In this document: positions 47,686 through 57,322 of the stretch, one piece after another
Layout of the letters: each line of letters starts with the position of its first letter
Numbering within the stretch: position 1 is the stretch's first letter
Assembly: GCA_903820085.1 (NCBI GenBank)
Contig: CAIJGA010000034.1
Location: 1-64,000 of the forward strand
Direction of reading: 5' to 3'
Length of the DNA stretch: 64,000 bases
Source of the DNA: an uncultured Chlorobiaceae bacterium
GTDB taxonomy: Bacteria; Bacteroidota; Chlorobiia; Chlorobiales; Chlorobiaceae
Made by a program: the position numbers and the translations under genes
The notes under the pieces: model-generated
What the model saw: only the letters and a program-made list of their open reading frames with translations
Told to the model about the DNA's origin: nothing
Databases searched by the model: none

Positions 47686-48998
47686 ACCTCATCAAGTCTG
47701 CCGGGGTTCTCCAGACTCAGTATGCCTGACGCCTCTTCATAGGCAAAATGTTCTGCATATCGACCCCATTCAATAGCAACCTGCAAAACTCTTTCAGCCT
47801 CATCTTCGCTGAAAAAATCTTCGAGTTCACGCAAAAAACGATCTTCCTTTGCCCGATTGCCGGGACGTTCATCAATAATATGGCGAATATGGGCCGCCAA
47901 GGCAACATGGCGGATAAGATGCTCGGCAAAAATCACCTTGCGTTGCAGGATATCAGCATCCACAAAGCTTTTTCCCGACGGGGTCAGCTCCACATCGCCA
48001 CCCTCGGTGCGGGCAAAAGCAAGAATTTCCAATGCTTCAAGCAACGGAAACAGCTCCTCGACTCCAAATCCCATCTGATCAGCCAATTCAGGAAGATCGG
48101 CTCTTCCATTATAAGGCTCCCCCTCCAGAGCTTCCATAAAACCGGCCAATTGATTGATGGGAGCACGTGGCAGACGATAAGAGAGCGGTACGGCTTCGCT
48201 CTTGCCACCAGCACCCCGTGAGCGCTTGGTCATGAGTTCATAAACCTCATCAACAATCTGGCGGAACAACGGAGCCTCTCGGTCACGCGGATGTTGCAAG
48301 GGGATGTTAATCTCAGCCAAAATGGTACCGGGATTGGTTCCAAGAATAACAATCCGGTCTGCAAGAAGAACAGCTTCTTCAATATTATGCGATACCAGCA
48401 AAATACCCTTGGTAGGGATACGCCGTTCCAGCCAGAGTTCAATCAAGTCGGTACGGAGCGTTTCGGCTGTCAGCACATCAAGAGCCGAAAAAGCTTCGTC
48501 CATCAGGAGCAATATAGGTTCAACCACGAGGGCGCGGGCAAACCCGACTCGCTGTCGCATCCCGCCGGAAAGCTCCTTTGGATAGGCTGATTCGAAACCA
48601 TCCAGTCCTATCAAGTCAATTGCTGCCAGTGCCCGGCGGCGGCGCTCTCCTTGAGGCACCCCCATGGCATCCAATCCCAGTTCAACATTTTCCAGGACCG
48701 TAAACCAGGGGAAAAGGGCAAAAGTCTGAAACACCATAGCCATCCCTTTTACCGGCCCGGTAACGGGTTGACCCCCATAAAGCACTTCGCCGCTACCCGG
48801 TCGGGCAAGGCCGGAAATGATACGTAGCAGAGTAGATTTGCCTGAACCGGAACGTCCAAGGAGCGCAACAATCTCTCCCTCTTTGATGTTCAGGCTTACC
48901 CCGTCAAGAACAAGATGCTCTTCGCCGCCTGTCTTCTTGAACGATTTGCAAATATTCTTGAGTGTCAGCAGGTTGTTCTCAGTGTGTAATGGTTCCAT
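47682..48998 (-). CDS. ABC transporter ATPase with C-terminal AAA-associated domain
   Basis: A 438-residue protein. The first 250 residues are a NitT/TauT-class ATPase with Walker A LLGRSGSGKST, signature LSGGMRQRVGFARAL and Walker B LLLMDEAFSALD. The last 170 residues are the AAA-associated C-terminal domain found on some importers of this class, possibly regulatory. It pairs with the tandem permease 12 bp upstream. No binding protein is encoded in the window, so the ligand is unknown. Confidence 0.9.
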   Translation of the reverse strand: MEPLHTENNLLTLKNICKSFKKTGGEEHLVLDGVSLNIKEGEIVALLGRSGSGKSTLLRIISGLARPGSGEVLYGGQPVTGPVKGMAMVFQTFALFPWFTVLENVELGLDAMGVPQGERRRRALAAIDLIGLDGFESAYPKELSGGMRQRVGFARALVVEPILLLMDEAFSALDVLTAETLRTDLIELWLERRIPTKGILLVSHNIEEAVLLADRIVILGTNPGTILAEINIPLQHPRDREAPLFRQIVDEVYELMTKRSRGAGGKSEAVPLSYRLPRAPINQLAGFMEALEGEPYNGRADLPELADQMGFGVEELFPLLEALEILAFARTEGGDVELTPSGKSFVDADILQRKVIFAEHLIRHVALAAHIRHIIDERPGNRAKEDRFLRELEDFFSEDEAERVLQVAIEWGRYAEHFAYEEASGILSLENPGRLDEV

Positions 48999-49010
48999 GG
49001 GAATGTCAAT

Positions 49011-50747
49011 CTAATCGAGGCGATAACGGGTTTGGGAAATACTATAAAGCCGCCCCCAAAAGAAACGGTTAAAGAATACAACATAGAGACTCATGACGGC
49101 GATACCGAGAACAATATGCGGGTAATCCCCTTTTTCACTCCACTGGGCGATATAGGAACCAAGGCCGGTAGCCCTGAGTGTTGTGTCACCCCAACTCACA
49201 ACTTCAGCTACAATACTGGCATTCCATGTTCCCCCGGAAGCTGTCACCAGACCAGTAAGGAGTGAAGGGATGATACCCGGAAGCAAAAGGTTTTTCCAAA
49301 GACGCCAGCCGGAAAGGCCAAGGTTTTGGGCAGCTTCACGAAGATCATTGGGAATGGCTGATGCTCCGGCAATAACGTTAAAAAGGATATACCATTGAGT
49401 CCCGAGGATCATGAGCGGTGCAGTCCAGATTTCCGGTGAAAGCCGATATCGCACCATCAGAAAAACGGCAACAGGAAAAAGGAGGTTAGCCGGAAAAGCT
49501 GCCAGGAACTGGGCTAAAGGCTGAACCTTTGTTGCCCAGCGAGGATTAAGCCCAATGATGACCCCCAGTGGGACCCAAACCAGACAAGCCAGGGTCAGCA
49601 AAACCATCACACGGGCAAGTGTTATAAGCCCCAGCATGAAAACCTTCCCGATCTCGGCATGATCGACTCCGCTGCTGACAAAATTGATCAGTATCCATGT
49701 TCCGAACCCCATTGCACCAATCAAAAGGCCATACCAGGTAACTCCTTGCAATTTAATCACAAAAGATGAGGGTTCCCTGAAAGTCAGATTGCGCCGAGGC
49801 AGTTTCGGAATTTTTTCTATAAAATCATTCAAGAAATAACCGATGCCTTCTGTAAAACGGTGAAGCAAGTGCGCACGTTGAAACAGCGAAAGAATCCAGG
49901 ATTCAGGTGGATCCTGACTTTCAGTCATTTCGAACTTGAATTTTTCGGCCCATGCCACCAGCGGACGAAAAAGCAACTGATCGTACAGAAGAATGACAAT
50001 CAGCATGGTGAGAAGTGCAAAACCAATTGCCGAAAGATCTTTGCTCACAATAGCCTGGGCCACATAGGAACCAATGCCGGGAAGTGTCACCGAAGTCTTG
50101 CCAACAGTGATTGCTTCAGAAGCCACAACAAAAAACCAGCCGCCTGAAACCGACATCATGGTATTCCATATGAGGTTTGGTGTTGCATAGGAAGCCTCCA
50201 GTTTCCAGAACCTTTGCCAGGATGAGAGACCAAAGAGATCAGAGGCTTCCTTGAGTTCCCTTGGTATTGTTTTCAGCGACTGATAAAAACTGAAAGCCAT
50301 GTTCCATGCCTGAGAAGTGAAAATGGCAAAAATAGCTGCCATTTCAACTCCGAACAGGTTACCTGGAAAAAGTGCGATAAACCCCGTAACGGTAACGGAG
50401 AGAAAGCCAAGAATTGGTACCGATTGAAGAATATCGAGAAGCGGAACCATAATTTCTTCTGCCCGACGATTTTTTGCGGCCAACGTTGCGTAGGTGAAGG
50501 TAAACACAAACGAAAGAGCAAGCGCCGCAACCATCCGAAGCACAGTACGCATTGCATACATGGGAAGATTCGTCGGGTCAAGGGAAAGGGAAATCGCTTC
50601 ACCCGGTATATATGGCGCAGCCATCTGCCGACTTCCCCAAGCAAAGAAAGCAACCACTCCCATAACGAGGATAAAAGCTGCAACATCCCAAAAATTTGGC
50701 AGTTTTTTTTTGATCTCCTGATTTAACATGAAACTTCGATTACCCAT
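49011..50747 (-). CDS. tandem ABC transporter permease (NitT/TauT-like)
   Basis: A 578-residue permease containing two complete permease units in one chain. Both EAA loops are visible: IPRELKEASDLFGLSSWQRFWKLE near residue 165 and IPNDLREAAQNLGLSGWRLWKNLLLPG near residue 470. About twelve membrane helices are present. It would form the whole membrane channel with the ATPase encoded next. The start could be ATG 50747 or 50729. It is divergent from phoB, and the shared 330-bp region carries the triple Pho-box-like repeat. Confidence 0.9.
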   Translation of the reverse strand: MGNRSFMLNQEIKKKLPNFWDVAAFILVMGVVAFFAWGSRQMAAPYIPGEAISLSLDPTNLPMYAMRTVLRMVAALALSFVFTFTYATLAAKNRRAEEIMVPLLDILQSVPILGFLSVTVTGFIALFPGNLFGVEMAAIFAIFTSQAWNMAFSFYQSLKTIPRELKEASDLFGLSSWQRFWKLEASYATPNLIWNTMMSVSGGWFFVVASEAITVGKTSVTLPGIGSYVAQAIVSKDLSAIGFALLTMLIVILLYDQLLFRPLVAWAEKFKFEMTESQDPPESWILSLFQRAHLLHRFTEGIGYFLNDFIEKIPKLPRRNLTFREPSSFVIKLQGVTWYGLLIGAMGFGTWILINFVSSGVDHAEIGKVFMLGLITLARVMVLLTLACLVWVPLGVIIGLNPRWATKVQPLAQFLAAFPANLLFPVAVFLMVRYRLSPEIWTAPLMILGTQWYILFNVIAGASAIPNDLREAAQNLGLSGWRLWKNLLLPGIIPSLLTGLVTASGGTWNASIVAEVVSWGDTTLRATGLGSYIAQWSEKGDYPHIVLGIAVMSLYVVFFNRFFWGRLYSISQTRYRLD

Positions 50748-50816
50748 GCAGTTAATTGTTTAAGTCGAGATCATTCATGCGCTCACGATAACTGAATTTT
50801 ATGATACATCGAAAAG

Positions 50817-50844
50817 TGTTACGGAATTGTTACATAATTGTTAC
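50817..50844 (+). promoter_or_regulatory. triple 11-bp-spaced TGTTAC repeat, candidate Pho box
   Basis: TGTTAC occurs at 50817, 50828 and 50839, exactly one helical turn apart, with each unit continuing in an A/T/G-rich pentamer. This is the layout of PhoB/PhoP binding repeats. It lies between the divergent ABC permease and phoB genes and could control both. Confidence 0.65.
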
Positions 50845-51075
50845 GTGATCGTCAAGAAACAGCAAACAACTCAGAATACTCAAACCGGCAGGACGCTCAT
50901 TACGACAAACGTTTCCATTTTTACTGTACATTCAGAAACACCTGAACTGGCAGAACAATACCCTGACTGCATCATCGGACCAGTCACCGACGTACTGCCA
51001 GAGAGCATCAGCAACAGCCGGAAGCTCATTCATGGTCAGTTTTTCAGGAAAAAAGAAAATTTAAATACGAATGTT

Positions 51076-51786
51076 ATGTCGGATCCATTGCTTCTCGTTG
51101 TCGAGGATGACCTGAACCTTGCACAACTGCTCGAATATAATCTCAATAAGGCAGGCTATAACAGTCACCTTTCCGGCACAGCCGAAGATGCTTTTCATCA
51201 GCTCTCGCAAAAAAGTTTTGACCTTGTCCTGCTTGATGTCATGCTGCCGGGCATGGATGGTTTTGAGCTGTGCCGGAAGATCAGGCAGCATCAGGTCTAC
51301 AAGGACATCCCCATCATCATGGTAACAGCCAAAGGTGAGGAGATCGACCGGATCCTCGGCTTTGAACTTGGCATTGATGACTATGTGGTCAAACCCTTCA
51401 GCCCCCGCGAGCTGAACCTCCGCATTCGGGCAATCCTCAAGCGGGATCGCCGACAAGGAGGGAAAACAGACGAGCTGCTCAAGGCAGGAGTTCTTGAAGT
51501 CGATCTGGCTCGTCACATCGTTACCCTTGAAGGCAAAGAGCTGGTGGTAACCCTGATGGAGTTCAAGCTGCTCGTCGCACTCCTCAAAAGAAAGGGGGAG
51601 GCCCAATCACGAGAGAGATTGCTGAGCGATGTCTGGGATGTCGATAAAAGCATCAACACCAGAACCATTGATACACACATCACGAGAGTCCGCGAAAAAC
51701 TTGGCGAAACTGGTCGTATGATCAAAACCGTCCGCGGACTCGGTTACAAATTTGAAGAAAAAGAGGGTGATGACCATGCGGGGTAA
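51076..51786 (+). CDS. phoB: response regulator PhoB (OmpR/PhoB family)
   Basis: A 236-residue regulator starting at MSDPLLLVVEDD (51076). The open frame to 50827 runs through the repeat element and is not plausible coding sequence. The receiver has acidic residues Glu10, Asp11 and Asp12, phosphoacceptor Asp54 in LLDVMLPGMDG and Lys in VTAKG. The winged-helix DNA-binding domain has LTLMEFKLL-like VVTLMEFKLLVALLKRKG and TRTIDTHITRVREKLG. Its pairing with the adjacent kinase and the phosphate genes around it supports PhoB. About 230 bp of untranslated leader separates it from the repeat box. Confidence 0.85.
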   Translation: MSDPLLLVVEDDLNLAQLLEYNLNKAGYNSHLSGTAEDAFHQLSQKSFDLVLLDVMLPGMDGFELCRKIRQHQVYKDIPIIMVTAKGEEIDRILGFELGIDDYVVKPFSPRELNLRIRAILKRDRRQGGKTDELLKAGVLEVDLARHIVTLEGKELVVTLMEFKLLVALLKRKGEAQSRERLLSDVWDVDKSINTRTIDTHITRVREKLGETGRMIKTVRGLGYKFEEKEGDDHAG

Positions 51787-53569
51787 GCTCTCCATCAAAC
51801 TCGGCCTCATCATCGGGGTAATTATCTTTTGTTCTGTAGTCATCAGCTATCTCTCAATCGAAAACCGGTTGGCGGAAGTACTTGTCACGGCAACAAAAAA
51901 TGGACTTTACCGCGATCTTCTGCTCCAGAAACAGATGCTTGAGCGAAAACCCGGGGATTTGCAAACCCCAGAAGAAACCAACCCCTGGGCCGAACAGATT
52001 GGTCGTGCACTTGCCATCAGGGTCACCCTCATCGATCTTGACGGACGGGTTCTGGGTGAATCCTCTATTCCAGCCGACAGACTTTCCCTTATGGAGAACC
52101 ACCGGGAAAGACCGGAAGTAAAAGATGCAATCGAAAAAGGGTACGGCGAAAGAACCCGGTACAGTCAAACCGTCAAAGAGCACATGCTATATATGGCCGT
52201 CCCAGTCGGTTCTCCAAAACCATACGCCATCCTTCGATTCAGCAAGCCGCTCTACGATATCGGGGTCTTCGATACCGAAATTCATCGAGAGATCGTTCAG
52301 GGACTCTTTGTGGCACTCTTGTTCTCTCTGATCGCAGGTTTTCTTGCTGCTTATCTTCTTGCCCGCCCGCTCCGGACTCTTGCAAAAAGCGCTCAAAAAA
52401 GATTGCAGGGCGACTTGTCAGGCACCATCCCTGTTCGCAGCATGGATGAAACAGGAGTGCTTGCCCGCACCCTGAATAACATGACCGATGAAATCATAAA
52501 ATTGCGACGCAGTGAAGAGTGGTTCCAGGCTGTTTTTTCAGGTATTCGCGAAGCTATCATCGTCACCGATGCCGCTGGAGATATCATTCTGGTCAACCCG
52601 GCGGCCTCAAGAATGTTCCGCATAGATGGTACGATGTTCAAGTCACGCCCGATTCGCCACCTTTCCGACAGCAAGCTTCAGCAGCTTTTTATGAGGGTTC
52701 ACAGCACCCGGATAACCCTGCGAAAAGAGGAACTGTCGCTCATGACCACAAAAGGAGAGCGGATTATGCAAATCAGTTCCATGCCGCTCACCAAAAAGGG
52801 CTGCTTTGAAGGAACGGTTTTTGTGCTGAACGACATCACCAAGCTTCGGAACCTCGAACAGATACGGCGCGATTTTGTCTCCAGCGTGTCACACGAACTG
52901 CGTACGCCTCTCAGCGTCATCACAGGCTATACCGAAACATTGCTCGAAGGCGCCATGCATGAACCCGAGCACGCAACACCCTTCCTGCAGATTATTCGGC
53001 AGGCAACTGAACAGCTTACCGCGCTCGTCAACGATGTGCTCGACCTCTCAAAAATTGAGTCCGGCTACATTGAGTACCAGTTTGCTGCTGTTGACATCAA
53101 ACGTGTTGTTCAGCAATCAGTTGAACTTCTGAAACCTTCGCTCAATAAAAAGCAGATCCGGCTCAATATCACCATTCCCGATGATCTGCCGCAGGTTTAT
53201 GCCGATGCCCGTTATCTCGATATTGCAATCCGCAACCTTCTCGATAACGCCATTAAATATGTTGACGACCACAACGGAAAAATCAGGATTTCTGCATTCA
53301 GAAGTGGAGAGGATATCCGGCTCGAAGTTGAAGATAACGGTATCGGCATCTCGAAATCCGATCTCGGTCGAATCTTTGAACGCTTCTACCGGGTCGACAA
53401 GGCCCGCTCACGCCAGCGAGGAGGAACAGGTCTCGGGCTTGCCATTGTCAAGCACATCGTTCTCGCCCACAAAGGCAACGTCGAGGTACGCTCGCGCGTC
53501 AACCACGGCTCGGTCTTCAGTGTGATATTGAGGATAACTGCTGGGGATGAAGTCGGAAATGAACAATGA
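51776..53569 (+). CDS. phoR: sensor histidine kinase PhoR
   Basis: A membrane kinase of 597 residues from ATG 51776, which has AGAGGG nine bases upstream and overlaps phoB by 11 bp. Helices at about 8-27 and 160-185 flank a periplasmic domain. HAMP, PAS, HisKA (His373 in SVSHELRTPLSVITGY) and the HATPase domain (DNAIKYV, DNGIGIS, GGTGLGLAIVKHI) follow. This architecture, with an external sensor domain, is the PhoR type of Gram-positives and many others. It would phosphorylate PhoB on phosphate limitation, with PhoU and Pst as input. Confidence 0.88.
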   Translation: MRGKLSIKLGLIIGVIIFCSVVISYLSIENRLAEVLVTATKNGLYRDLLLQKQMLERKPGDLQTPEETNPWAEQIGRALAIRVTLIDLDGRVLGESSIPADRLSLMENHRERPEVKDAIEKGYGERTRYSQTVKEHMLYMAVPVGSPKPYAILRFSKPLYDIGVFDTEIHREIVQGLFVALLFSLIAGFLAAYLLARPLRTLAKSAQKRLQGDLSGTIPVRSMDETGVLARTLNNMTDEIIKLRRSEEWFQAVFSGIREAIIVTDAAGDIILVNPAASRMFRIDGTMFKSRPIRHLSDSKLQQLFMRVHSTRITLRKEELSLMTTKGERIMQISSMPLTKKGCFEGTVFVLNDITKLRNLEQIRRDFVSSVSHELRTPLSVITGYTETLLEGAMHEPEHATPFLQIIRQATEQLTALVNDVLDLSKIESGYIEYQFAAVDIKRVVQQSVELLKPSLNKKQIRLNITIPDDLPQVYADARYLDIAIRNLLDNAIKYVDDHNGKIRISAFRSGEDIRLEVEDNGIGISKSDLGRIFERFYRVDKARSRQRGGTGLGLAIVKHIVLAHKGNVEVRSRVNHGSVFSVILRITAGDEVGNEQ

Positions 53570-53571
53570 GC

Positions 53572-54630
53572 TTAACCACCCTCGGTTTTGCAGGCTCTTG
53601 TAATAGGTAGTCGACTTCTCTCAGTTAATAATTCAGTCCAGGGAATCAACGGAGATGGATTATTGATAACCGAATCATTATATACCTCTCGGCACAAGTG
53701 ATCAAAAAGCACATAACCATCATCCAAATAATACAATAAATTATTTTTTAAAGTATCGTTATAAAGATTGCCAATAGAATATTGCTTGTCAATATCAACA
53801 AGTTCCGGAAGTATCGAACCATCTTCCCTGATCACGATGTTTTTCAGCTCTTTATCTATGCCGCGATGACATTCTTTGCCATTACATACAAATGCATTGC
53901 ATGGATGAAGAATCATGAAGTCTCGGCTTTGGTATGTCATCTTTATGTGCAAACCTTTTTTAGCATAAAAAATGGCAAGATCATTCAATGAGATGAAAAG
54001 GTCATGCAAACGTTCTTCTTTTATCCGTTTATCTTCAATCTGTCTTCCTCTACCGAGACTTTCAAGTGGCTGAAACTGAAGCACTTTGGCTTTTATATTA
54101 TAAGCCCAATCAGCACACCAATTTATATACTTCATATTATCTTCACAAACAGTTGCAACTATTTTAACAGGAACACCAAAATTAATGAGTCGAGTAATTG
54201 CGGCTTCAGTTTTTAAAAAGCTCCCCTTTTGCCCGCGAAATAAATCGTGATAATCTGCAGGACCATCTATACTAGTTACAATGCTGGCATTTATGTCCGC
54301 GAGTAATATTGCCGATTCATCATCGATAAGCGTTCCGTTTGTTGAGATCGTAACTGCAAATCCTTTATCTGCGGCATATTTTAAAACGTTATAAATGTAT
54401 GGATAAAGAAAGGGTTCGCCACCGCTAAACTGAACTGATTTTATGCCTAATTCGCAAGCTTCATCTAAAGTGCGTTTAACTAAAGGGAAAGGCAACTGCA
54501 CACTGCCACAATTATCTGCATCAAGATAGCAGTGCTTGCAATATAAATTGCATTCATTAAGCAAATAAATGAGAAGATTACCCGTTCTTGTTAAAAATAA
54601 AGAGAGATCATCGGATTGGCTTTTATTCAT
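53572..54630 (-). CDS. radical SAM enzyme, possible peptide maturase
   Basis: A 352-residue radical SAM protein read from ATG 54630, which has GGAGG six bases upstream; longer frames to 54729 lack this. The cluster motif CxxxCxxC is Cys27-Cys31-Cys34 (CNLYCKHC), followed by FSGGEPFLYP and STNGTL. The C-terminal part has CNAFVCNGKEC and a later LCREV cysteine, resembling a SPASM-type auxiliary cluster region with unusual spacing. It lies 147 bp downstream of a small gene on the same strand that could encode its substrate. This two-gene layout is typical of radical-SAM modified peptides. Confidence 0.85.
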   Translation of the reverse strand: MNKSQSDDLSLFLTRTGNLLIYLLNECNLYCKHCYLDADNCGSVQLPFPLVKRTLDEACELGIKSVQFSGGEPFLYPYIYNVLKYAADKGFAVTISTNGTLIDDESAILLADINASIVTSIDGPADYHDLFRGQKGSFLKTEAAITRLINFGVPVKIVATVCEDNMKYINWCADWAYNIKAKVLQFQPLESLGRGRQIEDKRIKEERLHDLFISLNDLAIFYAKKGLHIKMTYQSRDFMILHPCNAFVCNGKECHRGIDKELKNIVIREDGSILPELVDIDKQYSIGNLYNDTLKNNLLYYLDDGYVLFDHLCREVYNDSVINNPSPLIPWTELLTERSRLPITRACKTEGG

Positions 54631-54777
54631 ATTATCCTCCATTAAATCTTTTTCAAGATAACCTTTCATATGAATTAAAATTGATGACCAATGCGCATCA
54701 TTCACACATTGGCCACCAATAATTATCAAAAAAATATGTTTTCATGCAACCGATCTTACTGACATTGCTTCTAAAGG

Positions 54778-55092
54778 TTAACGTCCCTTAACATTGACAA
54801 CGGCTTCGATTGATGATATTTTTTTTGATATTGACTCCAGTTCCGACAAAATAAATACAATTGGACCGTGAGGCCTTGGTCCTCCATTACCGTAACCGTA
54901 GTCATCATCAAGACGAACAAGAGATGTTGAGCCCGATGAAATGCTATTTACCAGTTCAGCCTTAAGATTTTGCCTGAAAAGTTCAGTTGCTTTTTCCACA
55001 AAGTCACTAAGATGACCTGCATTTGTAATTTCCTGCAGTTGATCTTTATCGATTTCAAAGAATATCTTGCCAATATTTTTTCTTTCAGTCAT
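54778..55092 (-). CDS. possible RiPP precursor or partner of the radical SAM enzyme
   Basis: A 104-residue protein with a strong ribosome binding site (AAGGAG) upstream of 55092. The N-terminal 60 residues are a helical leader-like region (IDKDQLQEITNAGHLSDFVE). Residues 62-77, DDDYGYGNGGPRPHGP, form a striking Gly/Pro/Tyr segment unlike the rest. A helical tail (VFILSELESISKKISSIEAVV) follows. Precursors of radical-SAM peptides often carry such low-complexity cores, but an internal core with a long follower is unusual. There is no signal peptide. The family is not recognised and the substrate role is inference. Confidence 0.5.
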   Translation of the reverse strand: MTERKNIGKIFFEIDKDQLQEITNAGHLSDFVEKATELFRQNLKAELVNSISSGSTSLVRLDDDYGYGNGGPRPHGPIVFILSELESISKKISSIEAVVNVKGR

Positions 55093-55669
55093 AACTGTCT
55101 CCTTTTTGAATAAATAAATTCTTAATCACTTATTACACAACAAAGAAATAGCACCATCATAGACCCATAAAAACCACCTCCTTTTAGTGACATAAATTAA
55201 AGAGATCAGAGCATGTGCACAGACGGGAATACTCTCCTGTGAACGTAGACTTGAAAACTCTGTACCGGATTAAAGATATTTCCTCAATCGACACTGAATA
55301 AAGTACGGACAATTTAAACCTTTTTTACTGAACTATTGCATAAAGCAAAAATAACGAGCCAGCAAAACGCCCTTACCCTCTCACCGCCACTCCCCGACTA
55401 TTCAGGCAACTTGCCCTTCTGTATTGGCAAGCGCTCATGAACGCCAATCATGGGGCAGCGCTTTTCCGCTGCATAAACAGGTCAGGTTACCAACTTAAAC
55501 TCAACCTTTTATAGTCCTCTGGTTGGAGTCCACTTCACTCTATAGTTTTTATTGTTTTAATACGTTACTTTATAAGCAACCAAGGAGCACAACTCTTGAT
55601 GGAGCAGATTTCTTACTGTTGCGGCACACTGTAATGTTGGGCAGCAAGACAAACAAAAGGAGAACACAA
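55093..55669. other. gene-free stretch of about 580 bp
   Basis: It must contain the promoters of the minus-strand peptide locus and the plus-strand nfeD operon. No RNA gene, terminator or further precursor-like ORF with a good start is seen. Confidence 0.4.
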
Positions 55670-56131
55670 ATGCTTGAAGCTTGGCACCTTTGGGTCATAG
55701 CGGGTTTAGTGCTCTGGATTATGGAAATTTTCACGCCCGGCTTCGTCGTCGGTCTTTTTGGTACGGCATGCTTGGCTGCAGCTCCGTTTGCAGGTGCAGA
55801 AGTGTCGTTAAAATTGCAGTTGCTGGTTTTTGGTATTGCAACGGTAATCATGATGTTGGGCATCAGACCGCTGATACTCAAACATTTTTATGGCCGCGAT
55901 CCGAAGATCAGGACAAACGTTGATGCACTTATAGGAAAGTCCGGCCTTGTTACCGAAATTATTGACCATACACATGGGAGCGGAAGAGTAAAGATTGAAG
56001 GCGAAATATGGCGTGCCATCACGCAAAACAATTCACCGGTTGAGATTGGCCGAAAGGTAACCGTGCGGGAAGTAGAGGGGAACAAACTCGTTGTCGAAAC
56101 AATAACCGAAACAGAGGGGAACGCATCATGA
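55670..56131 (+). CDS. NfeD family membrane protein
   Basis: A 153-residue protein starting at ATG 55670, with AAAGGAG upstream; an earlier frame start at 55523 is not supported. Hydrophobic helices occupy residues about 5-70, with the NfeD motif WIMEIFTPGFVVGLFGTA. The C-terminal half is a soluble OB-fold (IGKSGLVTEIIDHTHGSGRVKIEGEIWRA). Short NfeD proteins partner stomatin-like proteins in membrane microdomains, and here the stomatin gene overlaps by 4 bp. Confidence 0.9.
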   Translation: MLEAWHLWVIAGLVLWIMEIFTPGFVVGLFGTACLAAAPFAGAEVSLKLQLLVFGIATVIMMLGIRPLILKHFYGRDPKIRTNVDALIGKSGLVTEIIDHTHGSGRVKIEGEIWRAITQNNSPVEIGRKVTVREVEGNKLVVETITETEGNAS

Positions 56132-57123
56132 GTATTCTATTGGTCTTTATAACGTTGATCATCTTCATTATTGCATTTGTGATTAAAGGATTCAAGATCA
56201 TTCAACAATCGGAAACAATGGTTATTGAACGCTTGGGTCGATACCAACGCTGTTTGTCATCAGGAATTAACATTATTTGGCCAATAATAGACAAACCCCG
56301 TACCATCGAATGGAAGTTCATCAAAACAGATATCGATGGAAGGATAATAATCCGGAAAGATACGATTGCCCGAATTGATCTCCGCGAAACCGTTTACGAC
56401 TATCCCAAGCAAAACGTTATCACGCGGGACAATGTCAATATTGAGATCAATGCTCTGCTCTATTTTCAGATTACTGATGCAAAAAGGGCTGTATACGAAA
56501 TCGCCAATCTTCCGGATGCTATTGAAAAACTGACTCAGACAACTCTGCGCAATGTTATCGGCGAGCTTGATCTTGATCACACCTTGACTTCTCGGGATAC
56601 CATCAACACGAAGTTGCGTGCCATACTCGACGAAGCAACAGACAAATGGGGAGTCAAAATTAATCGTGTTGAGCTGCAGGATATCAATCCGCCTGACGAC
56701 ATCAAGCTTGCCATGGAGAAGCAGATGCGTGCTGAACGCGACCGCCGCGCAACAATTCTTGAGGCAGAGGGGCAAAAGCAATCCGAAATTCTCAAAGCGG
56801 AAGGAGCTCGCCAGTCAGATATCAACAGAGCCGAAGGGGCGAAGCAAGCTCTTGTTCTCAGGGCAACGGGTGAGGCTGAAGCGCGAATCAAAATTGCTGA
56901 AGCCGAAGCCGAAGCCGTCTTGAAAGTCACCAAGGCAATCCAGGACTCAGGTGGCAATCCGACGACCTATCTCATCGCTCTCAAGTACATCGATGCATTG
57001 AAAGAAATGGTGAGCGGCAAAGACAACAAGGTCGTGTACATGCCTTACGAAGCATCCGCTATGCTTGGTTCAATCGGAAGCATTCGTGACATGTTTGGCT
57101 CTCAGCCTCAATCAAAGACATAA
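56128..57123 (+). CDS. SPFH/stomatin-like protein
   Basis: A 331-residue protein with one N-terminal membrane helix, then a band-7/SPFH domain (QQSETMVIERLGRYQRCLSSG, TRDNVNIEINALLYFQI, LRNVIGELDLDHTLTSRD). An Ala/Glu-rich coiled coil (residues about 200-275) ends the core. The order NfeD then stomatin with ATGA overlap is the usual arrangement. It probably forms oligomeric membrane scaffolds. Confidence 0.93.
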   Translation: MSILLVFITLIIFIIAFVIKGFKIIQQSETMVIERLGRYQRCLSSGINIIWPIIDKPRTIEWKFIKTDIDGRIIIRKDTIARIDLRETVYDYPKQNVITRDNVNIEINALLYFQITDAKRAVYEIANLPDAIEKLTQTTLRNVIGELDLDHTLTSRDTINTKLRAILDEATDKWGVKINRVELQDINPPDDIKLAMEKQMRAERDRRATILEAEGQKQSEILKAEGARQSDINRAEGAKQALVLRATGEAEARIKIAEAEAEAVLKVTKAIQDSGGNPTTYLIALKYIDALKEMVSGKDNKVVYMPYEASAMLGSIGSIRDMFGSQPQSKT

Positions 57124-57322
57124 TTTCACGAGACGAAATCAAACAATGGTTGCAGCATCTACACTGAATAGCAAGCATCAAGGCAAAACTACGAAAGATG
57201 GAATTCAAATGACATCCCCGGCGTAATCTTGACAAAGAAATCGTTTTTTTCACTATTGTTACCTAGTAATTTATACACTCCTTTAAGGTTATAAAAAAGT
57301 CATAGCCGTTTGATAAACAACT

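Noticed and set aside
50827-51075. N-terminal extension of PhoB
   Set aside because: It begins inside the TGTTAC repeats and has no family similarity; the receiver domain starts normally at 51076.
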